Assembly: GCA_016946835.1 (NCBI GenBank)
Contig: JACVTC010000344.1
Coordinates: forward strand, 1-41,349
Length of the DNA: 41,349 nucleotides
DNA from: Neocallimastix lanati (nom. inval.)
Lineage: Eukaryota > Neocallimastigomycota > Neocallimastigomycetes > Neocallimastigales > Neocallimastigaceae
Direction: 5' to 3'
The stretch's first letter is position 1. The number at the start of each line of letters is the position of its first letter. Made by a program: the position numbers and the translations under genes. Below, piece by piece: positions 11,852 through 22,072 of this stretch. The notes under the pieces were generated by a model that was given only the letters and a program-made list of their open reading frames with translations, searched no databases and was not told the origin of the DNA.

Positions 11852-12043
11852 ATTATTTAATAATAATCATAATAATTTTAGGCGTTTTTTTTTTTTTTTT
11901 TTTTTTTATATAAATTTATATATTACTATTATAAAAAAAATTAATTATTTAATTTTAATTTAATATTAATTATTTAATTGTCTTTATTTTTTAAAAAGTA
12001 AATATCAATATAAATATAAATTTCATAATATTCTTGGTTTGCA

Positions 12044-12061
12044 CGCCCGGATTCTCCACCA
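12044..12061 (-). promoter_or_regulatory. Primer-binding site, Gypsy-1 copy A
   Basis: Four nt past the LTR, the sense strand reads TGGTGGAGAATCCGGGCG, which starts with the TGG expected opposite a tRNA CCA end. The matching tRNA would have an acceptor arm starting GGAGAAT. None of the tRNAs in this window fits. Confidence 0.65.
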
Positions 12062-12065
12062 TTTT

Positions 12066-12681
12066 TGATACGATATTTTATTAAATACCGTATATGTTAG
12101 TTGGGCGTTTGTGCAAAAGGGAATTACTCCAAGAATATTATATTACAATAATTATATTTACTTTTTATTTATTTATCTTTTATTATTTTATTTATTATAT
12201 TTTATCATAAAAAAAAATACATGTTTTATTATTATTCCTTAAAAAAAAAGAAAATATTTATTTATAAATTATTTTCATAATTATATTTTTTACTAATTTT
12301 ATAAATTTTATTTATCGAAACACTAAAATTAATTAATAAATATAAATATTCATAACTTTTTACTTATAACTATTAATTCATATTGTTTAACATTATTTAA
12401 AAATTATTTTAATATTAACATCAATTTAATTAAACATTCAATCTCCGTTATAATTAATATAACTAATTTTACTATATTATCAACAATTCTTTTAATATTT
12501 TTAATATTATTATTTAATTTAATATTTTAATAATTAATAATAATAAATTATCTTTAATAATATATTAATAATATATTTTAAGATTCATTATATAAAATTA
12601 ATTTTTAATAAATATTTATATTAATAATTTTTCTAAATAATTTTTCTATTATTTTCTATTATTTTTACTGGACATGCATCA
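12066..12681 (-). repeat. Gypsy-1 LTR 2 (shared central LTR)
   Basis: Identical in length and ends to LTRs 1 and 3. It is at once the 5' LTR of copy A and the 3' LTR of copy B, the signature of a tandem element sharing one LTR. No flanking host sequence occurs on either side. Confidence 0.92.
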
Positions 12682-12699
12682 AGATGCCCCCACTTAGCT

Positions 12700-12722
12700 T
12701 AGACTTCGTCCCTTGAAGTCTA
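12700..12722 (-). promoter_or_regulatory. Hairpin and GGGGGCATC motif next to the 3' LTR, copy B
   Basis: Exact counterpart of 4225-4247 in the right copy, unchanged. Confidence 0.45.
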
Positions 12723-12769
12723 TAAGCATATTAAAATATTTATTAAACTAATAATACTATTATATATTT

Positions 12770-12853
12770 TATAATATTTTTTTTATATTTTTTTTTTTTT
12801 ATATTTTTTATATATATCAAAATTTTTTTTTTTTTTTTTTATATATATATCAT

Positions 12854-12900
<47 letters not shown>
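12770..12900 (-). repeat. Long T tracts in the 3' UTR, copy B
   Basis: Counterpart of the copy A tracts. The pol stop codon (12899-12901) lies at the very end of the longest run, so sense mRNA has about 40 A directly after the stop. Confidence 0.6.
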
Positions 12901-12903
<3 letters not shown>

Positions 12904-15900
12904 GATTATAATTTAGGAAATTACTAATATATGGAATTACATTTTTTAGATGAATGTTTCTCTCTGCAATTTCGTTCGTATAAGGATCACATACTGTGAC
13001 AGTATTAAATTGCTGTTTAACTATTTTTAATGGTCCGATATAATAAGGGTCTAGTTTCCTTCGATTGAAATTTCTAACTAAAACTAGGTCTCCTAGTTTG
13101 AATTCACTTCTTAATCTTTTAATCTGTCTTCTCCTATCTTTCCATAATTCATTTGCAGTTTCAATATTTTTGATTGCTTCAGAAATCCAATTATGGTGAT
13201 TAATAAATTTTCGAACAAAATATTCTTCTTCTGATTCTTCAGGAAATCTTTTGTCAATATTAATTGCTAATTCAAATGGTTGTAAGTCTTTCCTACCATA
13301 GAGTAATTCGAAACTACTAAATTTAGTAACTTCATTTTTTGTTGTTCTTAAAGCCCAAAGTGCACTAGGTAAAATATCATCCCATTCTTGATTTTGTTTA
13401 CTTAATTCTTTAAATTGGCTTTTAAGAATTCTAATATATTTGACTATTTCTCTATTCCTGTTTTCAACTTCTCCGTTAGAAGCAGGATGATAAGTACTAA
13501 TATAATGTACATAGACATCATTTAAATCTAGGAAAGCTTTTGTTTTATCAGATATGAATTGCTGGCCATTATCAGTAATTAATATCTCTGGAATCCCGTG
13601 TCTTGAAAATATATTATTTAAAAATCTAATGACATCTTCTGATTCTGTTTTGGCTAATGCTTCAGCTTCCACCCATTTTGTTAAATAATCTACAAGTACT
13701 ATTATATATTTATTACCTCTGAAAGATTCGTATAAGGGTCCAACTAAATCCAATCCTACCCGAGTAAAAGGTAGACCTGGGGGTGTAGCTAAATCTTCTG
13801 TAAATACATTCGGTGGTTGTGGTTTACATAATTGACATACATGACAAGATTTAATAAATAATCTGATATCCTTATTCATTCCTATCCAATAATAGTTCCT
13901 TTTCAAACGATGGTAGGTTTTAAAGTTACCTTCATGTCCTAAACAATGAGCTTTACTAATAAGTTCCCATTTTTCATTATCATTAAATATTACTTTTCTT
14001 AATTCATTATTATCTTTATAATACTGAACTCCATCAATTAATACAAATTTCTGGTTTATTATTTTTTTATAGAAATCATTTAGTATTTCAGTACTATCAT
14101 CAATATCATTATTATTAGTATTAACATGATTAATATTATTATTATTATTATCATTATTATTAAAACTATGTTTATTATTTTCTTCAGTTTGAAATACCAT
14201 ATAATTCACATTCAATTTATTTTCCACTCCATTATTTTCACTATTATTATTATGTAATTTATTATTAAACTTATTAATGTTATTTACATTATTTTTAATT
14301 TCCTCATATTCCATTTTGTAATTTTCATTATTACTATTGATCTTAATTTCATCCACTAACTCTTTTATTTTATTAATTTTAGTATTTTTCTTATTTCTAA
14401 TTTCTTCATTATTTTTAATTTCACAATTTTGAATTTCATTATTTATAACTTGGTTGAATACATCTTTATTATAATTTTTTATATTATTTCTTTTATTTTT
14501 ATTTTTTATATGTTTATCATCATTTTTTATATTTTTGATTATATATTTTTCATTGTTAGAATGTAATCTAGATAGTGCATCAGCAACTACATTCCTCCTC
14601 CCCTCTTCATATAACACTTTAACTTTTAAAATACTGAACTCAGTTATCCATTTGACATGCCTTGCTGAAGAAGGTTCTTTATTTTTAAATATGTAAACTA
14701 AAGGCTTATGATCGGTATAAAGAATTGTCTCAAAACTATTACCAGTGAGAAAAGGTTTAAATTTCATGACACAGTAAAATGCGGCAAGCCCCTCAAGTTC
14801 TGTAATGCTATAATTGATTTCAGAATTGGAAAGTGTCCTACTTTCATAATATAATGGCTTCTCAATGTTGTCATCGTCTAACTGAAGTAGTACCCCGCCA
14901 ATTCCTGATTTAGATGCATCTGAACGAACGATAAATGGTTTATCAAAATTTGGAGGTGACAATATAGGTGCATTAATAAGACGAATTTTTAAAAATTCAA
15001 ATGCATTATTAGATTCGGTAGACCAAACAAAAGGAACATTCTTTTTTGTTAAATCATATAAAGGTTTAGCAATTTGGGCAAAATGGCTAATGAATTTCCG
15101 GTAATATCCAATTGCCCCTAAGAAAGAACGTAACTGTTTTAAATTAGAAGGAGGTAACCAATTAGCAATAACTTTTATTTTAGAATTCATAGGTTTTATA
15201 CCCTTAGTAGAAAGAGTATGACCAAGGAGCTCAACTTCTTCTTTAAAGAAATCACATTTTTCAAAATTCACTTTTAATCCATTATTAGCAAGAATGAGGA
15301 ATACTTTTTCTAGGTCTTTGATGTGTTGATCTAATGAAGGAGAATAAATAACTAAGTCATCTATGTAAATAAAAACACATACTCCGATTAAATCAAAAAA
15401 TATTCTGTTCATCTCCCTTTGAAAAGTAGCGGGAGCGTTGCATAGTCCAAAAGGCATAACTTCAAAATTAAAGTTTCCGTAAATGGTCGTAAAGCAAGTG
15501 ATATCTTTATCATCAGAATGCATAGGAATCTGATGGTACCCTGAGAAGAGATCAATAGTAGACAAAATAGAAATATCACCGCTAACATAGTAAAGTATAT
15601 CATCTATTAAAGGAAGTGCATAAGCGTCCTTTAATGTACAATTATTAATCTTCCTGTAGTCAACACACATTCTCACTTGACCATTCTTTTTCGGTACCAG
15701 TACTACAGGAGAAGACCAAGGAGAACTAGAAGGGACAATTAAGTTATTATTTATAAGTTTAATTAATTCCTTTTTAAGTGCATCAGCTTGCACTTTTGAA
15801 ATACGGTAGGCCCTCTGTTTAATAAGTGTTGTTCCTGGTATTAAATTAATTCTATGAGGATATAGCTTTGACGAACCCAAATCGTCAGTTTTCAGTGCAA

Positions 15901-18173
15901 GAACACTAATATAATTTAAAAATAATTTTTCTACATCAGCTTTCAAATTTTCTGGTAATTTTTTTACAATAGAGTGAATCATTTCCAGTTTAGATATTGT
16001 GTCGTCTGTGCAAACCTCGTTTTCATTATGTAGTACTTCATTAGTTATTAATAAAAGAGATGGAATCAATTGTGTTGTAATATCAACCGTTTTATTCTTA
16101 TATTCTTTCCTTTCAATATTTCTATCTACTAATTTATAATTACTATTTAATTTGTTATTGCCGTTTTGATCAGAATCGATTTTTGATGGAAGTTTAGAAT
16201 GTAGTATGGGATTTATATTGTTTGTAACTTTAGAATTAATTTTATGATCATTTATTTTATAATTGTCAATTTTATCATCATTCTTATTATTATTCGTTTT
16301 TATTTTGATATTATTTTCTTTATCGATGTCGACACTATTAAAGAAAGGTAATTTTACATTAAAATTATTTATGTTAATATTAGGTAACTCTGATTTAGCA
16401 TATGTAAAAAGTATATTATTATTATCATTATTATTATCATTGTCACTCCAACTAGTTTCAGAATCCTCATCATTCTCTTCAGAAGAATTATTATTTATAT
16501 TATTCTCCTTATTCATATTATTTTCTTCGTCATTAATTCTATTTGTACTTTCAGAAGGACTCAAGCTAACATCATAAAATAAAGAAGCTAATTCTATAGG
16601 ATTATTATTTTCATCAATATGATATAAGGTATCATTAACTAAATTTATATCAAATCTATTTCGTTTAAGTGTGTCAATACCTATTAATATATCAAAGATA
16701 TCATCCTTATCAATTTTCCTAAAGTAATCGATAAAAGTGTAATTTCCAATAGATATTTTTAGTTCATAAATATCTGAACAAGTTGAATTGTTGGAATATA
16801 CTTGAAAAATTTTTTCGGATATTCTCCCAATAGGATTTTTATTAATTTTAAATTTTTTTAAAGCCGTAGTGGTAATCAAATTAACGCTAGCACACGAGTC
16901 CAAGAAAATTTCAGCTGGTTTCTTATCCACAGTGCCTTTAACTTTAATCACTTTATGTTGGCTTATAATTGTCATTACATTTATTAAAGATGTATTCAAA
17001 TTTTTCTTTATTTTCTCTTTTCCTTCGGTTAATTTTAATGCTTTTGTAAATTCTGACCTGAACTTTGGAAACAGGTCTAACAAATATACTAACTTCGTTA
17101 TGACTTCGGTTGATGCTACTTCCTTGATAAAGTCCTTAATTTTAAATTCATTAAAATCTTCCATCATTTTTATGTGTTTCTCTGGCTTGGAATAACTTTT
17201 AACATTGATGGGTATATCATCTTTGTTACTGCTCAGTATTTCATTTATTTTATTCAATTTATTCGCTTTTTTTACATTTCTAATATTTGGTTGATTGATA
17301 TAAGAAAGATCCAAATATTCTAATTTATTTGTATTATTATTAGTTATTGTTTGATTAGTTGGTGGTTGTGAATCCTCAAAAATTTCAATAGATTCATTGA
17401 AAGTAACATTTTTATGATCTTTATTTTCTTTAAATTCTTTACCTTCTTCTTTTTCTGTTGATAGTTTGACATTCGTTCCTCCCTCATCTATTATCATATC
17501 AGGTGTTCCTGTAGTTGCTAATTTATTAACGTTTAATTTTCTTTTCATAATAGTATTTTTCTTCATAGCATTTGTAATAATTGGAACTGGATTATCTATA
17601 AGCTTTTTCTTTATTTCTTTGGTATATGGGGAGATTTTTATTGAATTATTTTTACCTTTCTTTTGGGCAACAGCGATAATTTCCTCATTATGGTAATTAT
17701 CAAAATTATTATAAATATTATTTGAATTAGGTTCATTATTAATTTTCTTTTCATTATCATTTATAGAAATTCTATTTAAATCAATTTCATTGTTACTTTG
17801 ATCATCATTATTATTTTTATAAGTATTATTTATATTAACATCATTGTTAACTTGTTTATTAATAGTGTCATTTTCATAGATGTTGTTATGATTACTATTA
17901 TTTAATTTATAACCGTTACTAGTATTCTTACTAAGATATTCTATATTATTTAAGTTATTATTATTATTATTATTGGAATAAATATTATCAATACTTGTAT
18001 GATTATCATCAAATAAACTGTTTGTATAATTTATTTTATTATTCTTATTTAAATAATTATTGTTTATATCATAATTATGTGAATTATCATTATAAGGATA
18101 TCCATTATTTATTACATCATTATTTGAAGTTGCACTAGCATTATATGAATTATTATTATTATTATTATTATGT

Positions 18174-18204
<31 letters not shown>

Positions 18205-18247
18205 AATTATTATCATTAGTATTATTATAATTATTTTTTATTTTCAT
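12899..18247 (-). CDS. pol: Gypsy-1 copy B Pol polyprotein (PR-RT-RNase H-IN)
   Basis: 1782 aa and uninterrupted. An Asn-rich N-terminal region (1-190) precedes the aspartic protease (FLDSCA, Asp450, with Cys where Gly is usual). Reverse transcriptase has Asp899 and YIDD at 961-964. RNase H has Asp1110, Glu1152, Asp1179 and Asp1223. An Asn/Lys-rich linker (about 1230-1390) follows. Integrase has the zinc site H1434, H1438, C1468, C1471 and catalytic Asp1500, Asp1559, Glu1595 (35-residue spacing), then a GPY/F-type module near 1735. It would process Gag-Pol, copy RNA to DNA and integrate it. The listed start is the first Met. The true entry is probably by -1 frameshift from gag, adding 41 codons from 18370. 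No chromodomain is visible. This is the most plausibly active copy. Confidence 0.93.
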
Positions 18248-18343
18248 AGTATTATTATTTAACTTGGGAGAGTATGTTAAATTTACATATTCTTCATTAA
18301 TACTATTATTTTTATTATAAGTTTGAAGTTTGGTTTGGTTAAC

Positions 18344-18376
18344 GGGAGTTGTCCTTCTCCCATTATTTAGTTTAAA
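18344..18376 (-). promoter_or_regulatory. -1 ribosomal frameshift signal, Gypsy-1 copy B
   Basis: Same as copy A: zero-frame U UUA AAC (18376-18370), gag stop at 18369-18367, and GGGAG/CUCCC stem at 18361-18344. The -1 frame runs 41 codons into the intact pol. Confidence 0.87.
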
Positions 18377-19671
18377 TTATTAAAGCTATCTCCATTATTA
18401 TTATTATTATTTACATTAGCTTTGAAATTACTATTAATATTTGAACTAGTAGTATTAATATCCTGATTTATTCCATTAGAATTTCTATTAAAATTATTAT
18501 TTCCAGTGGGAATATTATTCTCATTAAAATTATTATTATTTCTATTAGCAATATTATTTCCAGTAAATTTATTATTTTTATTAAAGTAATAATTACTACC
18601 ATTAAAAGAATTATTGTAGCCATTTTTATTACTATTATTATAATAATTGTTATATTTATTACTATTATTATTATAATCAAAATTATTATTATAATTATTA
18701 CCCATATCATTATTATTCACATTATAAAGATTATTATTTCTATTACTACCATTATTTTTATTATTAGGACATTCATAAGCTTTATGTCCTACTTGCTTAC
18801 ATGAGTAACACATAACTGATTTTCTAGCTTTTGGTTCGTAGTTATTATAGAATCTTCTTGTATCATAAGTATTATTTTGTTGAATTTGTTCTACTCCGTG
18901 ATAATAATTATTATTATTATTAAAACTTTTATTTTTATTGTTACTATATCTACCTGGTGTAAACATTCTATTATTGGTGGAGTTTTCATTTATATAACCC
19001 ATAACATATGATGACGCTTGATATGAATTATCTAAATTATTTCCATGTTCTCTTAAGCTCCTATAAATTGGATGATTTAATAAATTGTTATTATTTTTAT
19101 TTATGTTGTTTTGATATACCATAACATTCTGAGAATTTTTGTTTGTTATAGTTCGTACTTCAGCTTTTTCTGCACGTTCTGCTACTTCGAACGCTTCTGT
19201 TAATGTTTTACAGTTGGCCAAAATTACTTGAGAATGTACATATACCCTATCATGTATAGCATTTAAATAATCATCGACACATATTAATTTTTTATATTCC
19301 AAGTCAAGTCGATGATAAAGAGTTAAATAATTATAATTAAATCCTTTAATTGTTTCATTTCTTTTTATTTTTAAGGCCTTTAAAATTGAACACTTATCAT
19401 TTTGAGTAATTTCTAAATAATCTTCAATGGCTCTCTGGATTTCTTTATATGAGGGAAACCTTTTAACATTATTTCTTGTAGTACATAAAGATTTTAAAAG
19501 GTTTTTTATGTCAGCCTCTACTGCGTTCTTTACCCAAATAAAAATTCTGTTTGGTTCCTCAATGTTGTAAATTTCCATAACATTTTTGAAATCTTCTATC
19601 CAAGAATCTATGTCCTTACCATAATTTGCTAAGTATGGTAAGTCTCTTCTAATTTTCGAAGCGTCCGCCAT
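18367..19671 (-). CDS. gag: Gypsy-1 copy B Gag
   Basis: 434 aa, the same protein as copy A: helical capsid-like part at about 1-175, zinc knuckle C288, C291, H296, C301, Asn-rich tail to the end. Its gene lies directly upstream of an intact pol in the -1 frame, so this copy could make both Gag and Gag-Pol in the ratio set by frameshifting. The start is the first ATG (MADASKIRRD), about 870 bp from the LTR. The C-terminal low-complexity tail after the zinc knuckle is unusual in length and may be disordered. Confidence 0.92.
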   Translation of the reverse strand: MADASKIRRDLPYLANYGKDIDSWIEDFKNVMEIYNIEEPNRIFIWVKNAVEADIKNLLKSLCTTRNNVKRFPSYKEIQRAIEDYLEITQNDKCSILKALKIKRNETIKGFNYNYLTLYHRLDLEYKKLICVDDYLNAIHDRVYVHSQVILANCKTLTEAFEVAERAEKAEVRTITNKNSQNVMVYQNNINKNNNNLLNHPIYRSLREHGNNLDNSYQASSYVMGYINENSTNNRMFTPGRYSNNKNKSFNNNNNYYHGVEQIQQNNTYDTRRFYNNYEPKARKSVMCYSCKQVGHKAYECPNNKNNGSNRNNNLYNVNNNDMGNNYNNNFDYNNNSNKYNNYYNNSNKNGYNNSFNGSNYYFNKNNKFTGNNIANRNNNNFNENNIPTGNNNFNRNSNGINQDINTTSSNINSNFKANVNNNNNNGDSFNNLN

Positions 19672-19757
19672 TTATCTAATTATTATTTTAATTTGAAATT
19701 ATATTCTTATATACTTTTACGAGTATAATAATATTATTTTTATTATTGTTATTATTA

Positions 19758-19804
<47 letters not shown>

Positions 19805-19881
19805 TCTTATTTTATATACTATTACTAAAATATTACTATTATTAAAATATTATTTATTATTATTAATTATTAATTCACTAT

Positions 19882-20065
19882 TACTAAAATATTATTTATT
19901 ATTATTAATTATTACTTAATTCACTATTACTAAAATATTATTTATTATTATTAATTATTACTTAATTCACTATTACTAAAATATCATTTATTATTATTAA
20001 TTATTACTTAATTCACCATTACTAAAATATTATTTATTATTATTATTAAAATATTATCTATTATT
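19882..20065. repeat. 46-bp tandem repeat in the Gypsy-1 leader, copy B
   Basis: Four units, counterpart of 11408-11591, preserved without visible change. Confidence 0.85.
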
Positions 20066-20172
20066 TTTTTTTTTTTTCTAAATATTATCACATATACTAT
20101 TAATAAAATATTATTTAATATTAATTTTTATACTAAACTATTACTACTTTTTATTATAATATCATTTCTTAA

Positions 20173-20325
20173 TTAAAGGTTTATTCGTTTTTATACTGGT
20201 CCGAATTCCCAGTTGTCTTTAATTACTAATAAAGATGATAATAAAAAAAAATTAACTATACTAATAATAATAATTAAAGACTTATTCGTTTTTATTCTGG
20301 TTCGAACTCCCAGTTACCTTTAATT
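20173..20325 (-). repeat. Paired hairpin repeats in the Gypsy-1 leader, copy B
   Basis: Counterpart of 11699-11851: two hairpin units about 100 bp apart between the primer-binding site and gag. Confidence 0.5.
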
Positions 20326-20358
20326 ATTATTTAATAATAATCATAATAATTTTAGGCG

Positions 20359-20389
<31 letters not shown>

Positions 20390-20518
20390 TTTATATATTA
20401 CTATTATAAAAAAAATTAATTATTTAATTTTAATTTAATATTAATTATTTAATTGTCTTTATTTTTTAAAAAGTAAATATCAATATAAATATAAATTTCA
20501 TAATATTCTTGGTTTGCA

Positions 20519-20536
20519 CGCCCGGATTCTCCACCA
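20519..20536 (-). promoter_or_regulatory. Primer-binding site, Gypsy-1 copy B
   Basis: Identical to copy A: begins with TGG four nt inside the 5' LTR. Confidence 0.65.
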
Positions 20537-20540
20537 TTTT

Positions 20541-21156
20541 TGATACGATATTTTATTAAATACCGTATATGTTAGTTGGGCGTTTGTGCAAAAGGGAATT
20601 ACTCCAAGAATATTATATTACAATAATTATATTTACTTTTTATTTATTTATCTTTTATTATTTTATTTATTATATTTTATCATAAAAAAAAATACATGTT
20701 TTATTATTATTCCTTAAAAAAAAAGAAAATATTTATTTATAAATTATTTTCATAATTATATTTTTTACTAATTTTATAAATTTTATTTATCGAAACACTA
20801 AAATTAATTAATAAATATAAATATTCATAACTTTTTACTTATAACTATTAATTCATATTGTTTAACATTATTTAAAAATTATTTTAATATTAACATCAAT
20901 TTAATTAAACATTCAATCTCCGTTATAATTAATATAACTAATTTTACTATATTATCAACAATTCTTTTAATATTTTTAATATTATTATTTAATTTAATAT
21001 TTTAATAATTAATAATAATAAATTATCTTTAATAATATATTAATAATATATTTTAAGATTCATTATATAAAATTAATTTTTAATAAATATTTATATTAAT
21101 AATTTTTCTAAATAATTTTTCTATTATTTTCTATTATTTTTACTGGACATGCATCA
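20541..21156 (-). repeat. Gypsy-1 LTR 3 (5' LTR of copy B)
   Basis: 616 bp with TG...CA ends. Its outer end lies 15 bp from a tRNA-Trp gene. Transcription of the element (minus strand) would run away from the tRNA. Confidence 0.92.
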
Positions 21157-21160
21157 CTAA
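21157..21160. repeat. Target-site duplication ctaa, right of Gypsy-1 array
   Basis: Partner of 3587-3590. It lies 12-15 bp upstream of the tRNA-Trp mature 5' end. Confidence 0.65.
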
Positions 21161-21171
21161 AATTGAGATGG

Positions 21172-21243
21172 GGAGGGTTGGCGCAACGGTAGCGCGTTCG
21201 CCTCCAGAGCGGAAGGTTGGGTGTTCGAATCACTCACTATCCA
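21172..21243 (+). tRNA. tRNA-Trp (CCA)
   Basis: 72-nt cloverleaf: acceptor GGAGGGT with ACTATCC (one G-A mismatch, one G-U), D stem GCGC/GCGC, anticodon stem TTCGC/GCGGA with loop CTCCAGA (anticodon CCA), T stem GGGTG/CACTC with loop TTCGAAT, discriminator A. A T run follows within 10 bp as a Pol III terminator. The D arm resembles known tRNA-Trp genes. It lies directly downstream of the Gypsy-1 array. The mismatch could slightly weaken the acceptor stem. Confidence 0.9.
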
Positions 21244-21904
21244 AATTTTTATTTTTCAAATAAATATATATATTTTTTTTAAAAAAACCTTTTTTTTTTT
21301 TTTAATCTTCTTTTTTTTTTTTTTTTTTTTTTTTCTTTATAGAGGTCTTTTTTTTCGTTTCGTCTGGTCACCTTACTGATAAGGATAAGAATAAAAAAAA
21401 TTTTTTTTTTTTTAACTTTTGTTCTATCCTCCCCTCTCTTTCTCTATCCTCAATTAAAAAATAAAAAAAAAAAAAAAAAAAAAAGTTTATGAATATATAT
21501 ATATAATACCATGGCATTGTGTTTGCTTTTAAAATTTTTTTGTCTTTTAAATTTGATTTTTTTATCGTCAAAATTTGATTTTTTTTTTTTTTTATTGAAG
21601 AATATAACCTATTAGCCATGGGATATACTTACTCAAAGAAAAAAAAAAAAAAAAAAGAGGGGAAGTCATCAATACAATTATTAAATTTCTAAAATGTATT
21701 GACAATCGAAAGAAAAAAAAGTTAATTTTTTTTTTCTTTTGTATAAAAGGGACAAAGGTCAAGAATATAGTAATAAAATAATAAATATATGTATAAGTAT
21801 TAAATTATAAGAAAATATATATATATATATAAAACCCTATAATAATAAAAAAAAAGTTGAAAATAAAAAAAAAAAAAAAATTGAAATTAAAAATAAAAAG
21901 TGGA
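21244..21904. other. Homopolymer-rich spacer between tRNA genes
   Basis: Long T and A runs with no convincing gene. The only ORF (21368-21619, minus) is mostly Lys and Phe from homopolymers and is rejected. T runs right after the tRNA-Trp gene and, on the minus strand, after the tRNA-Cys gene serve as Pol III terminators. Confidence 0.7.
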
Positions 21905-21976
21905 AGGGGCGTTCCGGATTTGAACCGAAGACCTATTGATCTGCAGTCAATTGCTCTACCGCTGAGCTAACACCCC
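21905..21976 (-). tRNA. tRNA-Cys (GCA)
   Basis: 72 nt: acceptor GGGGTGT with ACGCCCC, D stem GCTC/GAGC, anticodon stem ATTGA/TCAAT with loop CTGCAGA (anticodon GCA), T stem TTCGG/CCGGA, and discriminator U as usual for tRNA-Cys. A T-rich terminator lies just downstream on the minus strand. Its 5' end is 14 nt after the 3' end of tRNA-Ser with no terminator between. Confidence 0.93.
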
Positions 21977-21990
21977 TATCTATAATGAAG

Positions 21991-22072
21991 CGTCAGCTGC
22001 AGGGTTTGAACCTGCGCGGGCAAAGCCCACCAGATTTCAAGTCTGACTCCTTAACCACTCGGACAAACTGAC
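21991..22072 (-). tRNA. tRNA-Ser (UGA)
   Basis: 82 nt: acceptor GTCAGTT with AGCTGAC, D arm, anticodon stem TCAGA/TCTGG with loop CTTGAAA (anticodon TGA), a long variable arm typical of tRNA-Ser, T arm and discriminator G. It is directly upstream of tRNA-Cys on the same strand. No TTTT lies in the 14-nt gap, suggesting one dicistronic Pol III transcript. Confidence 0.93.

Larger units (their letters stand above)
3591..21156 (-). mobile_element. Tandem array of Ty3/gypsy retrotransposon Gypsy-1 (LTR-A-LTR-B-LTR)
   Basis: Three LTRs of exactly 616 bp alternate with two internal regions of 7859 bp, so the period is 8475 bp. Both copies are on the minus strand. The order gag, protease, reverse transcriptase, RNase H, integrase places it in Ty3/gypsy. 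The outermost ends are flanked by ctaa at 3587-3590 and 21157-21160, a 4-bp target duplication. That fits one integration followed by LTR-LTR unequal recombination better than two independent insertions. The 5' end of the array faces a tRNA-Trp gene 15 bp away. The LTRs look identical, so the array is very young. An assembly-made duplication cannot be excluded. Confidence 0.9.

Noticed and set aside
11803-11855. Pol III B-box-like GGTTCGAACTCC in the Gypsy-1 leader
   Set aside because: It misses a conserved C, lacks a partner A box, and the sister unit (GGTCCGAATTCC) departs further; the hairpin explanation is better.
21368-21619. 83-aa ORF between tRNA genes
   Set aside because: Lys and Phe runs come from homopolymers; no support for a gene.
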